64,000 nt of DNA from Acinetobacter shaoyimingii (lineage in GTDB: Bacteria > Pseudomonadota > Gammaproteobacteria > Pseudomonadales > Moraxellaceae). The position numbers and the translations under genes were made by a program. Below the pieces are notes generated by a model. It worked only from the letters and a program-made list of their open reading frames with translations, did no database searches and was not told where the DNA came from. This document shows, piece after piece, positions 7,808 to 18,300 of this stretch. How positions within the stretch are numbered: the first letter of the stretch is position 1; the number at the start of each line of letters is the position of its first letter. The DNA lies in contig NZ_CP049801.1 in NCBI RefSeq assembly GCF_011578045.1, positions 62,001 through 126,000 of the forward strand, in the 5' to 3' direction.

Positions 7808-9109
7808 TTAGCTTTTATCTTTAAGACTAAAAAACCAGTTCAAAATAAGCGCTGCAAAAGTTGCAGTACCAATACCGCCTAAGTTGAAACTACCGAATTG
7901 AAGGGCAAAGTCACCTGTTCCCAAAATCACAGTAACAGCAGCAACCATGAGGTTTTTGTTCTTGGAAAAATCGACTTTATTTTCAATCCAGATTTTAGCA
8001 CCGGCAATGGTAATCAAACCAAAAACGACAATAGATGCACCCGTTAAAATCGCGGTTGGAATGGTATGAATGATCGCACCAAATTTAGGCGAAAATCCGA
8101 GCAACACTGCAAATACACCTGCAATTGCAAATACGATAGTCGAGTACACACGAGTGACTGCCATCACACCAATATTTTCACCATATGTCGTCATTCCAGG
8201 CGCACCTACACCACCAGAGAGTGTTGTCGCGATTCCATCGGCAACAAACGCTTTACCAATGTGTGGATCTAGATTTTCACCTGTCATCGCACCAACAGCT
8301 TTAATATGACCTAAGTTTTCAGCCAGCAGAATCAATGCAACAGGTGCAATAATCAGCATTGCATTAAAGTCAAAAACAGGGGAGTGGAATTTAGGTAAAC
8401 CAAACCATGCTGCTTGTTGAATAGGCGCAAAATCAATCGGTTTACCATAGCCCATGACATTGCTCACCAGGTAATAGAGCAAATAAGCAAACAATAAACC
8501 GACCAATAACAATAAGCGTTGTAATAAACCTTTAGCAAAAACTGATACACAGCCCATGCTCAGCACAGTCACCAATGACATCCACATATTGAAGTTGTCG
8601 CCAGTCACATTCCTTACGGTAGCCGGAGCGAGGTTTAGACCAATGATCATCACTACTGCACCAGTCACAACAGGTGGCATGAGTTTTTCAATCCAGCGCG
8701 TACCTGTCGCCATGACTAAAAAACCAAACAGTGCATAAATCACACCGCAGGCAATAATACCGCCTGCAGCAACTGGAAGGTTGAGGTTAGGTGCGCCAGA
8801 ACCAGAGGCAGCATAGCCTGTGGCAGCGATCACGACTCCAATAAAGGCAAAGCTTGAACCTAAATAACTTGGAACTCGACCACCCGTGATTAGGAAAAAT
8901 AGAATGGTACAAATACCAGACATGAAAATCGCAAGATTCGGATCAAAGCCCATGAGGAAGGGCGCAAGTACTGTCGCACCAAACATTGCAAACACATGCT
9001 GAATGCCAAGAACAGCACTTTGTGCAGCAGGTAAATACTCATTTGTACCGATTGGGCGTATATCAGCGCTGCCTTTGTAAGGGAGCCATTCTGGGAACCA
9101 ATTGGACAT
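7808..9109 (-). CDS. NCS2 uracil/pyrimidine permease (RutG/UraA type)
   Basis: A 433-residue polytopic permease of the nucleobase:cation symporter-2 family, with about 14 membrane segments. Diagnostic stretches include LGIQHVFAMFGATVLAP near the N-terminus, ITGGRVPSYLGSSFAF, RWIEKLMPPVVTGAVVM and the substrate-site region LILLAENLGHIKAVG with GAPGMTTYGENIGVMA. Residue patterns resemble RutG more than purine or xanthine carriers, so uracil or a related pyrimidine is the likely substrate, imported with protons. No rut degradation genes are adjacent, so import for salvage or degradation cannot be distinguished. It is a single gene ending at its own terminator. Confidence 0.88.
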   Translation of the reverse strand: MSNWFPEWLPYKGSADIRPIGTNEYLPAAQSAVLGIQHVFAMFGATVLAPFLMGFDPNLAIFMSGICTILFFLITGGRVPSYLGSSFAFIGVVIAATGYAASGSGAPNLNLPVAAGGIIACGVIYALFGFLVMATGTRWIEKLMPPVVTGAVVMIIGLNLAPATVRNVTGDNFNMWMSLVTVLSMGCVSVFAKGLLQRLLLLVGLLFAYLLYYLVSNVMGYGKPIDFAPIQQAAWFGLPKFHSPVFDFNAMLIIAPVALILLAENLGHIKAVGAMTGENLDPHIGKAFVADGIATTLSGGVGAPGMTTYGENIGVMAVTRVYSTIVFAIAGVFAVLLGFSPKFGAIIHTIPTAILTGASIVVFGLITIAGAKIWIENKVDFSKNKNLMVAAVTVILGTGDFALQFGSFNLGGIGTATFAALILNWFFSLKDKS

Positions 9110-9379
9110 AAAATGAGCACTCGATAGTTAAATTGTGCACATGATACGCCTGTTTTTGCCAGAAATATGCCCCTTATTTTAAAAATGTTAAAACTAATAC
9201 TATGACTTTTATTATATTTTTTACCATGCGGTAAAAAATTAATCTTTAAAAACAACGTTAAAACAGTGAAATGACTGATTAGCTTATCATTAAATTTAAT
9301 ATTTACTAAAGTTCGTACAGTGATGGAAAATCATAATGTATTTGATTGATTGTTTAGATCATCGACATCATGGGCCGTT

Positions 9380-10531
9380 TTAAACCATACAAATGCAATT
9401 GCGTCCCGTACGTTTAGCTTCATATAAAGCATTGTCTGCATGTTTTAGCACACTCTGATAGTCTTGCTGATCTTGTGCCATACTTAAGCCGAAGCTGGCA
9501 GTAAACTGAATTTTTTTCTCTTCATATTCTAAAATATAAGTTTCAATCGAATTTCGGCAACGTTCTAAAATCTGATAGGCCAAATCGATTGGCGTTTCTT
9601 CAAAAATAATCAAAAACTCTTCTCCGCCCATACGGGCAATATAGTCTTTTTTGCGAATGTTGAGTTTTAAGATTTCTGTTAGACGGATAATGACTTGGTC
9701 GCCACAGTCATGGCCATATTCATCATTAATTTTCTTAAAATAATCGATATCCAATAAAGCTAGGCAGTATGTAGAGGGATGGCTGGAGGCCATCTGTTGA
9801 AAATAATGCTCAACGCCACGGCGATTAAAGGTCTGTGTTAAAGGATCCAAAAAAATCTGTCTTTTTTGGGTTTGCTCACGTGCTGTCCAACGTTGTAAAA
9901 AGGCTGAAAATAAGCTGACCAGAGCGACTCCAATTAGGGTAGTGAGGACTAAATTAAATAAAACAACGAATCCTTCCATATGCTGACTGACAAAGGTATA
10001 TGGCTGATACGCTGCTGCATAAGGAATGATCTTCAACACAGTGAGAATACTGGTCAGATAAAACACGATCAAACAGGGAATGGAGCCATACCACATAATG
10101 CGTGGACTAAATAACAACATACCTGTGAAGATCGAACCAATGGTAAAAACGCCCGTTACAATCGTCATCATGCCAGCGAAATAGCCATTGATCATCAGTG
10201 AAGCGCTATAAAATCCTAAGCTGATGATCGGCATATAAAATTCTGTTTTACTGTTCACAGGCAGTTTAAGACAAATGTAAAACAGTACCAGAGAGATCAA
10301 GATGAAACTGATTAATAAGCCAATCATCAAAGGAATCCATGGCCTATTTAGCAGTTCGAAATCATGATGAATGGTTAAGAGCAATAAAAAGAATGCGTGG
10401 AAAAACATTAAAACAAGGCAAACCACTCCAGATTTTTTGACATTATTCAAATCGAGCAATCTTAAGTATTCGGTGTTAATTTTATCAATAAGTTGTTGGC
10501 ATTTTCTTTTCAGGGACTCAATCAAGATCAT
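9380..10531 (-). CDS. Membrane-bound diguanylate cyclase (GGDEF)
   Basis: A 383-residue protein with six or so hydrophobic segments between residues 35 and 215, then a cytoplasmic GGDEF domain beginning at LDPLTQTFNRRG (about 229). The active-site motif GGEEF is at 302-306, and the allosteric I-site R-x-x-D (RKKD) is at 293-296, so product feedback inhibition is expected. The metal-binding LLDIDYFKKIND segment is intact. It should synthesise cyclic di-GMP from GTP; the signal sensed by the membrane part is unknown and no named sensory domain is recognised. It is monocistronic, and no EAL domain is present. Confidence 0.92.
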   Translation of the reverse strand: MILIESLKRKCQQLIDKINTEYLRLLDLNNVKKSGVVCLVLMFFHAFFLLLLTIHHDFELLNRPWIPLMIGLLISFILISLVLFYICLKLPVNSKTEFYMPIISLGFYSASLMINGYFAGMMTIVTGVFTIGSIFTGMLLFSPRIMWYGSIPCLIVFYLTSILTVLKIIPYAAAYQPYTFVSQHMEGFVVLFNLVLTTLIGVALVSLFSAFLQRWTAREQTQKRQIFLDPLTQTFNRRGVEHYFQQMASSHPSTYCLALLDIDYFKKINDEYGHDCGDQVIIRLTEILKLNIRKKDYIARMGGEEFLIIFEETPIDLAYQILERCRNSIETYILEYEEKKIQFTASFGLSMAQDQQDYQSVLKHADNALYEAKRTGRNCICMV

Positions 10532-10610
10532 GAGCTAAATCTAAGTTTTAATGTGCTGTTTTTAGCTTACTTTAAATAAATCAATAAGAAAACAGGATTT
10601 CATACGGTAG

Positions 10611-10647
10611 AAAAAAATAAAGCCAACAGGCACGTTGACTTTATTTA
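10611..10647 (-). terminator. Terminator of ppc
   Basis: The stem ATAAAGCCAAC/GTTGACTTTAT has one mismatch around AGGCAC. The A-run at 10611-10617 becomes a T-run on the minus strand, directly after the ppc stop. Confidence 0.75.
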
Positions 10648-10662
10648 TTCAAAATGAATGTT

Positions 10663-13353
10663 TTAACCCGTATTACGCAGACCAGCTGCAATCCCTGCAA
10701 TACTCACCATCAATGCATGGTCAACAGCCGTCTGTTCTACATTACCTTGGCTCAGGTATTCACGACGACGTTTCATCAACTCTGCTTGCAATAAGTGGAG
10801 AGGCAGTAAATAAGGTTTACGTACTTTCATAGATTGATCAAGGACATCGTTAGAGCTTAAAAGTTTTGATTCGCCTTTCATTGCAAGTAATGTTTGCACA
10901 GCATCATGTAGACGCTGACGAAGTTCAGCACCCAGAACTTTTAAATCTTCATCATCAGTTAAATGCGATTCATAGTACAAAGCAATATTGCTGTCCGATT
11001 TCGAGAGCACCATTTCCAACATATCAATCAACGTTTGGAAATATGGCCATTGTTGTAGCATTTCATCTAACTGCGCTTTGTAACCTTCACCAATCACTTG
11101 ATTGATCGCAGCACCGGTCCCTAACCATGCTGGCAACATTAAGCGGATTTGTGTCCATGCAAAAACCCAAGGAATGGCACGAAGGGACTCAATACCACCA
11201 CTGACTTTACGTTTAGCAGGTCGTGAACCCAGCGGTAACATTTGTAATTCTAACTCTGGTGTGACCGTGCGTAGATATTTCACAAAGTGCGGATTTTCAC
11301 GCACCGTTTTGCGATACACCTGAACCGATGAATCGGTCATCTTATGCATCAGATCACGCCATTCTTGTTTCGGTTCTGGTGGTGGAAGTAAGGTCGCTTC
11401 TAAAGTTGCAGCGGTATAGATCTCTAAATTTTGTAAGGCGATTTCTTCCAAACCGAACTTAAAGCGAATCATTTCACCTTGTTCAGTGACACGAATTGCA
11501 CCTGAGATTGAACCGGGGGGTTGTGAAAACAGCGCTTGTTGGGTTGGCGCACCCCCACGACTGATGGAACCACCACGACCATGGAAAAGGGTCAGTTGGA
11601 CAGCATGACGTTTGGCAACAGCGGTGAGTTCTTCCTGCGCACGATATTGCGCCCAGTTTGCAGACATAAATCCAGCATCTTTTGCCGAGTCTGAATAGCC
11701 AATCATCACTTCATGTTTGCCCTGAATATGCTGTTTGTACCAATGCATATTGAACAGGGTATTCATGGTGTCGGCAGCACCATCTAGGTCTTTCAGTGTT
11801 TCAAAGAGGGGAACGACACGCAAGGGATGTTGAATGCCTGCTTCTTTTTGTAAAAGTAGAACAGCCAACACATCACTTGGATATTCCGCCATCGAAATAA
11901 TATAAGCGCCTAAACTTTCTTTGGGTTGTTCAGCCAACGTTCGCATGGTGGCAAAGACTTCTTGCACATCTGGGTGCTCAATCAGACTGCCAGTTGGTTC
12001 ATGAAAATGCTTCGGTAGTAATGGGCGCTTACTTTGTAATTCTTGAATTAAGAAATTTTGACGAGCTTGCTCAGTCCACGTTTCAAAATTACCTAAACCT
12101 AAATATTCCGTAATCGCTGAAATTGCTTGACGATGGCGACCTGATTCTTGGCGAATATCCAGTTTCAGCAACTCAATGCCGAAGCAGTTAATACGGTAAA
12201 TAAAATCGAGCAATTTACCATTGGCAATTTCAGGTAAATTCGAGTCAATCAGAGATCGATAACACAACAATAAAGGCTGTAATAATTCATCTTTATGATG
12301 AATGATCAGGCTACGATCGACATCGGAATGTTGACCTTGTAATTTTGCAGACAACCAAGCACGTGTGATTTTTAAACGTTCACGTGTTGTTCTTAAATAT
12401 TCACGGTATGGTTCTGGGTGATCATAACCAATCGCTTCACTCAATTCTGGACTACAATGTTGGATTGAAAGCTCCCAACGCAGGTCTTCAATATCTCTTA
12501 AATACAGATCAGCGGCTTTCCAACGCGATAACCAAAGCACTTCTTGAGTGACATTGTGAGTGACATTTGGATTGCCATCACGGTCACCTCCCATCCATGA
12601 CGCAAAGCGAATGGGCGCAATATTCAATGGTAAGGCTTTATCGCACTGACTTTCCACCAATTCACTCAATTCACGAATAAATTTAGGAATGGCATTCCAC
12701 AAGGTTTGCTCGATGGTGGTAAAACCCCATTTTGCTTCATCAATAGGGGTTGGGCGATTATGTCGAATTTCGTCGGTTTGCCATGCTGAGCAAATCAATT
12801 CTTTTAAATGCGCTAAATTGTGTTCACGTTGTTTTGGTGTGAGTTTTTGCTGATCAAATTTTGACAAACAGTCATTGATGCCATCATATTTTTGGATCAG
12901 GGTACGGCGACTGACTTCGGTTGGATGCGCCGTAAGAACCAGTTCAATGCTGAGTTCACAAATTTGCTGATACAAGGTTTCAGCAGAAATATCGCGATCT
13001 TTAAATTTTTCAAATAAATGATCGAGAACATTGGGCGATGGTGCATCTAAGTCAAACTCGTTTTGGCGGCGACTACGAACCACATGGTATTGTTCAGCAA
13101 TATTGGCAAAATTTAAAAAATGAGAAAAAGCACGGGTCAGGGGTAAAATTTCATTGTCTTCTAAACTTAAAAAAAGTTGCTCAAGTTCTTTTTCTGCTTC
13201 AACTTTTCCATCTCTAGCGCCTTTGGCTAAAGCACGAATTTGTTCTACTTGATTAAACAAATCTTGTCCAGCTTGTTCTTTTAGGGTGTCACCTAATAAA
13301 TTACCCAGTAAGCGTACGTCTTCACGTAATGGAGCATCAATTTGTTGAATCAT
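10663..13353 (-). CDS. ppc: Phosphoenolpyruvate carboxylase
   Basis: A full-length 896-residue enzyme that carboxylates phosphoenolpyruvate to oxaloacetate, replenishing the TCA cycle. The catalytic histidine lies in LTAHPTEVSRR at about residue 143. Other family landmarks are ASWMGGDRDGNPNVT, MIGYSDSAKDAGFMSANWA, FHGRGGSISRGGAPT and the QPPGSISGAIRVTEQGE segment. The C-terminus ends in RNTG, as in bacterial PEPCs, where the tail completes the allosteric aspartate site. The ATG at 13353 has a strong AGGAGA upstream on the minus strand. It is transcribed alone, with a terminator at 10611-10647. Confidence 0.97.
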   Translation of the reverse strand: MIQQIDAPLREDVRLLGNLLGDTLKEQAGQDLFNQVEQIRALAKGARDGKVEAEKELEQLFLSLEDNEILPLTRAFSHFLNFANIAEQYHVVRSRRQNEFDLDAPSPNVLDHLFEKFKDRDISAETLYQQICELSIELVLTAHPTEVSRRTLIQKYDGINDCLSKFDQQKLTPKQREHNLAHLKELICSAWQTDEIRHNRPTPIDEAKWGFTTIEQTLWNAIPKFIRELSELVESQCDKALPLNIAPIRFASWMGGDRDGNPNVTHNVTQEVLWLSRWKAADLYLRDIEDLRWELSIQHCSPELSEAIGYDHPEPYREYLRTTRERLKITRAWLSAKLQGQHSDVDRSLIIHHKDELLQPLLLCYRSLIDSNLPEIANGKLLDFIYRINCFGIELLKLDIRQESGRHRQAISAITEYLGLGNFETWTEQARQNFLIQELQSKRPLLPKHFHEPTGSLIEHPDVQEVFATMRTLAEQPKESLGAYIISMAEYPSDVLAVLLLQKEAGIQHPLRVVPLFETLKDLDGAADTMNTLFNMHWYKQHIQGKHEVMIGYSDSAKDAGFMSANWAQYRAQEELTAVAKRHAVQLTLFHGRGGSISRGGAPTQQALFSQPPGSISGAIRVTEQGEMIRFKFGLEEIALQNLEIYTAATLEATLLPPPEPKQEWRDLMHKMTDSSVQVYRKTVRENPHFVKYLRTVTPELELQMLPLGSRPAKRKVSGGIESLRAIPWVFAWTQIRLMLPAWLGTGAAINQVIGEGYKAQLDEMLQQWPYFQTLIDMLEMVLSKSDSNIALYYESHLTDDEDLKVLGAELRQRLHDAVQTLLAMKGESKLLSSNDVLDQSMKVRKPYLLPLHLLQAELMKRRREYLSQGNVEQTAVDHALMVSIAGIAAGLRNTG

Positions 13354-13442
13354 GGGTTTCTCCTGTTGTTCTTAATTTGAATATACGCCGTTTTTGTGAC
13401 AAGCCAAGGGACTCCCTACAAAAGTTGATATCCAATTGGAGT

Positions 13443-13483
13443 AAAAAAAGGCAAATACCAATAAAATCACGGGCTATTTGCCA
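13443..13483 (-). terminator. Terminator of the TetR gene
   Basis: GGCAAATA (13450-13457) pairs with TATTTGCC (13475-13482). The A-run at 13443-13449 gives a T-run on the minus strand, just past the TetR stop. Confidence 0.7.
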
Positions 13484-13494
13484 AAACATCGAGC

Positions 13495-14112
13495 TCATTC
13501 AGATTTTTGGTATTTCAAAAGAAATAATTCAATACTGTCTTGAATGATCTGTTTTCGTTCAGTTTGATCTGGGACTGCTCTGACGCCTAACAAAACTTCA
13601 TGATGTCGATGTCCAAGCAGCAATGACAGCAACAACTGAGTTTGTTTGTCGACATCATCAGCCACAATGAAATTAAACTGGATGGCTTGTTGTAAAAATC
13701 CAGTCCATACAGCGCATAATCTTTCATGTGATGCTTCATAAAAAGGTTTTGCCAACGGATTTTGTTCCGCAGCCAATTCCAGCAATAAATGTTCCAATTT
13801 AATGGCTTCAGGCAAATTAACAATAGAAAGCGCCAATTCACACACTTGCCATAAAGCGGCCTTAAAGTCGGAATTTTGAGTCAGCACAATTGGCCATGCG
13901 TGAATTGATTCTTCACAAGCTTCTGCAATCGCGCAGCTAAAGAGGGTGACTTTATCTTGAAAATGATTATATACCGTCAGCTTGGTTACACCTGCCTCAG
14001 CGGCAATTTGATTCATGCTTGAACCATGGAAACCATGCTTTAAAAACAATGATTTCGCAGCCTTTAATATTTGTTTTTGTTTTTGTAAATCTTTAGGACG
14101 TCCAATATTCAT
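13495..14112 (-). CDS. TetR-family repressor of the adjacent RND pump
   Basis: A 205-residue TetR-type regulator. The DNA-binding domain is clear: ILKAAKSLFLKHGFHGSSMNQ, then IAAEAGVTKLTVYNHFQDK, with the canonical T-x-x-x-Y-x-H-F recognition helix. The C-terminal part is the variable ligand-binding domain. The start at 14112 (MNIGRPKD) replaces a TTG two codons earlier. It is divergent from an RND adaptor and pump gene pair, and a near-perfect 30-bp inverted repeat lies in the shared intergenic region at 14169-14198. It is therefore most likely the local repressor, relieved by a pump substrate; the inducer is unknown. Confidence 0.87.
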   Translation of the reverse strand: MNIGRPKDLQKQKQILKAAKSLFLKHGFHGSSMNQIAAEAGVTKLTVYNHFQDKVTLFSCAIAEACEESIHAWPIVLTQNSDFKAALWQVCELALSIVNLPEAIKLEHLLLELAAEQNPLAKPFYEASHERLCAVWTGFLQQAIQFNFIVADDVDKQTQLLLSLLLGHRHHEVLLGVRAVPDQTERKQIIQDSIELFLLKYQKSE

Positions 14113-14168
14113 TTGCAAAAAAATCCAATAAAAAAATCAAACAGGTCATTTACTTAGAATTATGTTTG

Positions 14169-14198
14169 TAATTAATGTACCACACAGTATATTAATTA
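14169..14198. promoter_or_regulatory. Candidate TetR operator
   Basis: TAATTAATGTAC (14169-14180) and GTATATTAATTA (14187-14198) form a 12-bp inverted repeat with one mismatch around CACACA. It sits between the divergent TetR and RND adaptor genes, where an autoregulating repressor would bind. Confidence 0.55.
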
Positions 14199-14259
14199 AA
14201 CATGTACAAAACGTAATCGCTTTATTTTGCCCAACAAAAATTGAAAAAGAGCATTGAGC

Positions 14260-15363
14260 ATGAGCAGTTCTAAAATATTTATGACCAGTATCGTGATTGT
14301 ACTGATAAGCACGTTATCAGCTTGTCATCAAAAACCAGCGACTGAAGAACAAGTTCCTTTTGTGATGGTCACTCAACCTCAAAGCAAGCAAAACCAGCTA
14401 AAAAGTTATGCAGGTGAAGTACAAGCCCGACAGCAAGCTACACTTGCTTTTCGCGTGACAGGACACATTACCAAACGTTATGTTGAGGTTGGAGATCGTG
14501 TTACAGAAGGACAACTATTGGCAGAACTGGATGTCAAAGATGCTCAGCTGCAACTCAATGTGTCAAAAGCGCAATTGGAAAATGCGCGTTCGGCCGCAAA
14601 AAATGCTGAACAAGAACTCAATCGTTATAAAGATTTATTGCCGATCAATGCCGTTAGCCGATCTCAATACGATGTGGTGGATAATCAATACAAAGCGGCA
14701 ATTTCAGCACTCAAACAAGCTCAAGCCAACTATAACGTCAGTTTAAATCAAACACATTATAACCAGTTGCGTGCGACAAAAAATGGTGTGATTACCCAAC
14801 GTGATATCGAAATTGGACAAGTGGTGGCTGCAGGGCAAGCAGCCTACCAATTGGCAATCGATGGTGATCGTGAAGTGGTGATTGGTGTACCTGAGCAAGC
14901 GGTTTCCAAGATGCAAGTAGGTCAAGCGGCATGGGTGACATTATGGTCAGCACCAGAACAACGTTTCGCAGCAACAGTACGAGAAATTTCACCTGCTACA
15001 GATCAGTCTCGTACTTTTCGTGTCAAAGTGGCTTTGAAAGAAGGGCAATCGCAAATTCAATTGGGGCAAAGTGCACGTGTCTATTTTTCAGAAAATCAAG
15101 ACAATGTCATCAGCGTACCTTTAGCCAGTATTTCTGCAAAACAGAATCAGGCCTATGCATGGGTGGTTAAACCTGATCACACTTTACATAAAGTTGATGT
15201 AAAGCTCGGCGCATATGGGCGTGATTCGGTATCTGTCATCTCTGGATTAAATGCCTCGAATTGGGTCGTCGTGGGGGGCGTGCACTTACTTCGAGAAGGG
15301 CAGAAGATCAATCCTATTGATCGTGATAACCGTGCTGTGAATATTCAATCAGGAGCAAAATAA
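14260..15363 (+). CDS. RND efflux periplasmic adaptor (membrane fusion lipoprotein)
   Basis: A 367-residue HlyD/AcrA-type adaptor. It has a lipoprotein signal peptide with lipobox LSAC, giving a lipid-anchored cysteine at about residue 22. Then come a lipoyl half-motif (TLAFRVTGHITKRYVEVGDRV), a coiled-coil hairpin rich in Q, L and A (roughly 90-155), the second lipoyl half (ATKNGVITQRDIEIGQVV) and a beta-barrel domain. It bridges the inner-membrane RND pump to an outer-membrane channel in the periplasm. The ATG at 14260 is preferred to the TTG at 14254. Its stop overlaps the pump start by one base, so the pair is an operon. No outer-membrane factor gene follows, so a TolC/OprM-type channel encoded elsewhere is implied. 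Confidence 0.92.
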   Translation: MSSSKIFMTSIVIVLISTLSACHQKPATEEQVPFVMVTQPQSKQNQLKSYAGEVQARQQATLAFRVTGHITKRYVEVGDRVTEGQLLAELDVKDAQLQLNVSKAQLENARSAAKNAEQELNRYKDLLPINAVSRSQYDVVDNQYKAAISALKQAQANYNVSLNQTHYNQLRATKNGVITQRDIEIGQVVAAGQAAYQLAIDGDREVVIGVPEQAVSKMQVGQAAWVTLWSAPEQRFAATVREISPATDQSRTFRVKVALKEGQSQIQLGQSARVYFSENQDNVISVPLASISAKQNQAYAWVVKPDHTLHKVDVKLGAYGRDSVSVISGLNASNWVVVGGVHLLREGQKINPIDRDNRAVNIQSGAK

Positions 15364-18300
15364 TGGGCTCTAGAATGAATTTCAATTTGTCAGAATGGGC
15401 ATTGAACAATAAAGGTCTAATCCTTTACTTCATGATTCTGATGGGCATCGTTGGGCTATATTCATACGCTAAACTTTCTCAAAGCGAAGACCCGCCATTT
15501 AGCTTTAAAGTGATGGTGGTACAAACCTACTGGCCGGGAGCAACGGCTGAAGAGGTCTCTCTACAAGTCACCGATCGCATCGAAAAAGAGCTCATGAGTA
15601 CTGGCCTGTACGAGCGTGTAGTTGCTTATTCAAGACCTGGCGAATCGATGGTGACTTTTATTGCTAAAGATTCTTTAAAGTCGCATGACCTTCCCAATGT
15701 CTGGTATCAGGTTCGTAAAAAGGTCAATGATATCAAGCATAAATTACCCAGCGGTGTACAAGGTCCTTTTTTCAATGATGAGTTTGGCGACACCTTCGGT
15801 AATATTTATGTCCTCACGGGACAAGACTTTGACTATGGTATTTTAAAAGAATATGCAGATCGTTTGCAGTTACAACTGCAACGGGTCAAAGATGTCGGTA
15901 AGGTCGATTTAGTTGGACTGCAAGATCAAAAAATTTGGATTGAACTTTCAAATACCAAAGCTGCACAACTGGGTATTCCAATTTCATCTATACAAGACGC
16001 ATTACACAAGCAAAATGCCATTGCCAGTGCGGGTTTTTTTGAAACACCGTCGGATCGAATTCAGATCCGTGTCAGTGGTGCGTTAAGCGATGTTGATGAA
16101 CTAAAAAAAATGCCACTTTTGGTGGGCAATAAAACCATCCAATTGGGCGATGTGGCTGAAGTCTATCGTGGTTTTAGTGAACCTGCACAGCCGCGTATGC
16201 GCTTCATGGGTGAAAATGGCATTGGTATAGCAGTATCTATGCGTAAAGGCGGAGACATCATAGCTTTAGGGAAAAATCTAGAAACAGAATTTACACGGCT
16301 ACAAAAAAGCTTGCCCGTTGGTATGTCGCTGAAAAAAGTATCTGATCAACCTGTTGCGGTACAACGCAGTATTCATGAGTTTATTAAAGTTTTAGCAGAA
16401 GCGGTCATTATTGTTCTATTGGTGAGTTTCTTCTCTTTAGGTTTTCGTACAGGACTCGTGGTTGCTTTCTCCATTCCTTTGGTTTTAGCCATGACTTTTG
16501 CTGGCATGAATTTATTTGACGTTGGCTTACATAAAATTTCTTTGGGTGCACTGATTTTAGCGCTCGGTCTGCTGGTCGATGATGCGATTATTGCCGTTGA
16601 AATGATGGCCATTAAGATGGAACAAGGCTATAGCAGATTAAAAGCAGCAGGCTATGCATGGACATCTACCGCTTTTCCCATGCTGACTGGTACCTTAATT
16701 ACCGCAGCAGGGTTTTTACCGATTGCGACGGCTGCGTCAAGTACTGGAGAATATACCCGCTCGATTTTCCAAGTTGTGACTATTGCACTGGTGGTATCAT
16801 GGTTTGCTGCTGTACTTTTTGTGCCTTATCTGGGCGATAAATTACTGCCAGATTTTAATCAAACCTTACAAAAAGCACCGTGGTATCAGCGTTTATGGGC
16901 AAGGTTAAGGAAGCAACCCGAACCAACACCTGTGCTACATCATCAAGACGGACATCATGATCCCTATCAAACCAAGACTTATCAAAAATTTAGATCGGTG
17001 GTGAATACCTGTTTGACTTATCGTAAAACGGTCATTGCTGCTACGGTAGGCATTTTTGTACTGTCGATTTTAATGTTTAAACTGGTTCCTCAGCAATTTT
17101 TCCCACCCTCAAACCGAGCCGAAATTCTGGTTGATTTAAAGTTAGAGGAAGGCGCGTCATTGACTGCTACGGAACAAGCCGTAAAACAAGTTGAGAAGTT
17201 TTTGTCGACGCAAAAAGGGATTGATAACTATGTGGTTTATGTGGGCACAGGTTCTCCACGATTTTATTTGCCACTGGATCAACAGCTTCCACAAGCAAGT
17301 TTTGCTCAGTTTGTGGTGCTGGCATCGTCATTGGATGATCGGGATCAAATTCGTAAAGAATTAGGTGAAAAAATTAAGCAGCTGTTGCCACATGTACGTA
17401 CACGGGTGTCATTATTGGAAAATGGCCCACCAGTGGGATATCCAATTCAGTTCCGTGTTTCAGGTGAAGACTTACATACAGTACGTCAACGTGCAGAAGT
17501 GGTCGCTAAAGCGGTGAGTGAAAATCCAAATACCACCAATGTGCACTTAGATTGGGGTGAACCAAGTAAGATTATTTCCTTAGAGATTGATCAAGACCGT
17601 GCTCGCCAAATGGGTGTGACCAGTCAGGACTTAGCAAACTTCTTAGACAGTTCAGTCAGTGGTGCAGTGATTAATCAGTATCGTGAAAAACGAGAACTGA
17701 TTGATATTCGTTTAAGAGGGAATCAGGCTGAACGCATAGATGTTGCTTCATTAGAAAGTTTAGCCGTGCCAACTGCAAAAGGGACGACGGTACCTTTGGC
17801 ACAAATTGCTCAGATTCAATATCGTTTTGAAGATGGTTTGATTTGGCATCGTAACCGTTTACCGACGATTACCGTGCGTGCTGATATTCGTACGCAGTTA
17901 CAACCTGCGACTGTGGTGGGAGAGTTATCTGAAAAAATCGAAAAAATTCGCGCTGAATTACCAAGTGGTTATTTGGTTGAAGTTGGTGGCACAGTAGAAG
18001 AATCTGCCCGAGGGCAAAAATCGGTGAATGCAGGTATGCCACTATTCTTGGCAGTGGTGTTTACTTTATTGATGATTCAACTCAAAAGTATTTCACGTTC
18101 TGTTATCGTTTTTCTAACAGCACCCTTAGGTTTAATTGGTGTGGTGTTATTTTTGTTGATATTCAATAAACCATTCGGCTTTGTGGCAATGTTAGGTACG
18201 ATTGCATTATCTGGCATGATTATGCGTAATTCACTCATACTGATTGATCAGATTGAACAAGATATTCGTGCTGGACAGGCAACATGGGATGCAATTTTGG

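Noticed and set aside
8070..8309. Plus-strand ORFs opposite the permease
   Set aside because: Antisense to a strongly conserved membrane protein, with no ribosome site and no family resemblance.
11102..11323. Plus-strand ORFs opposite ppc
   Set aside because: Shadow frames of the phosphoenolpyruvate carboxylase gene; no independent coding signal.
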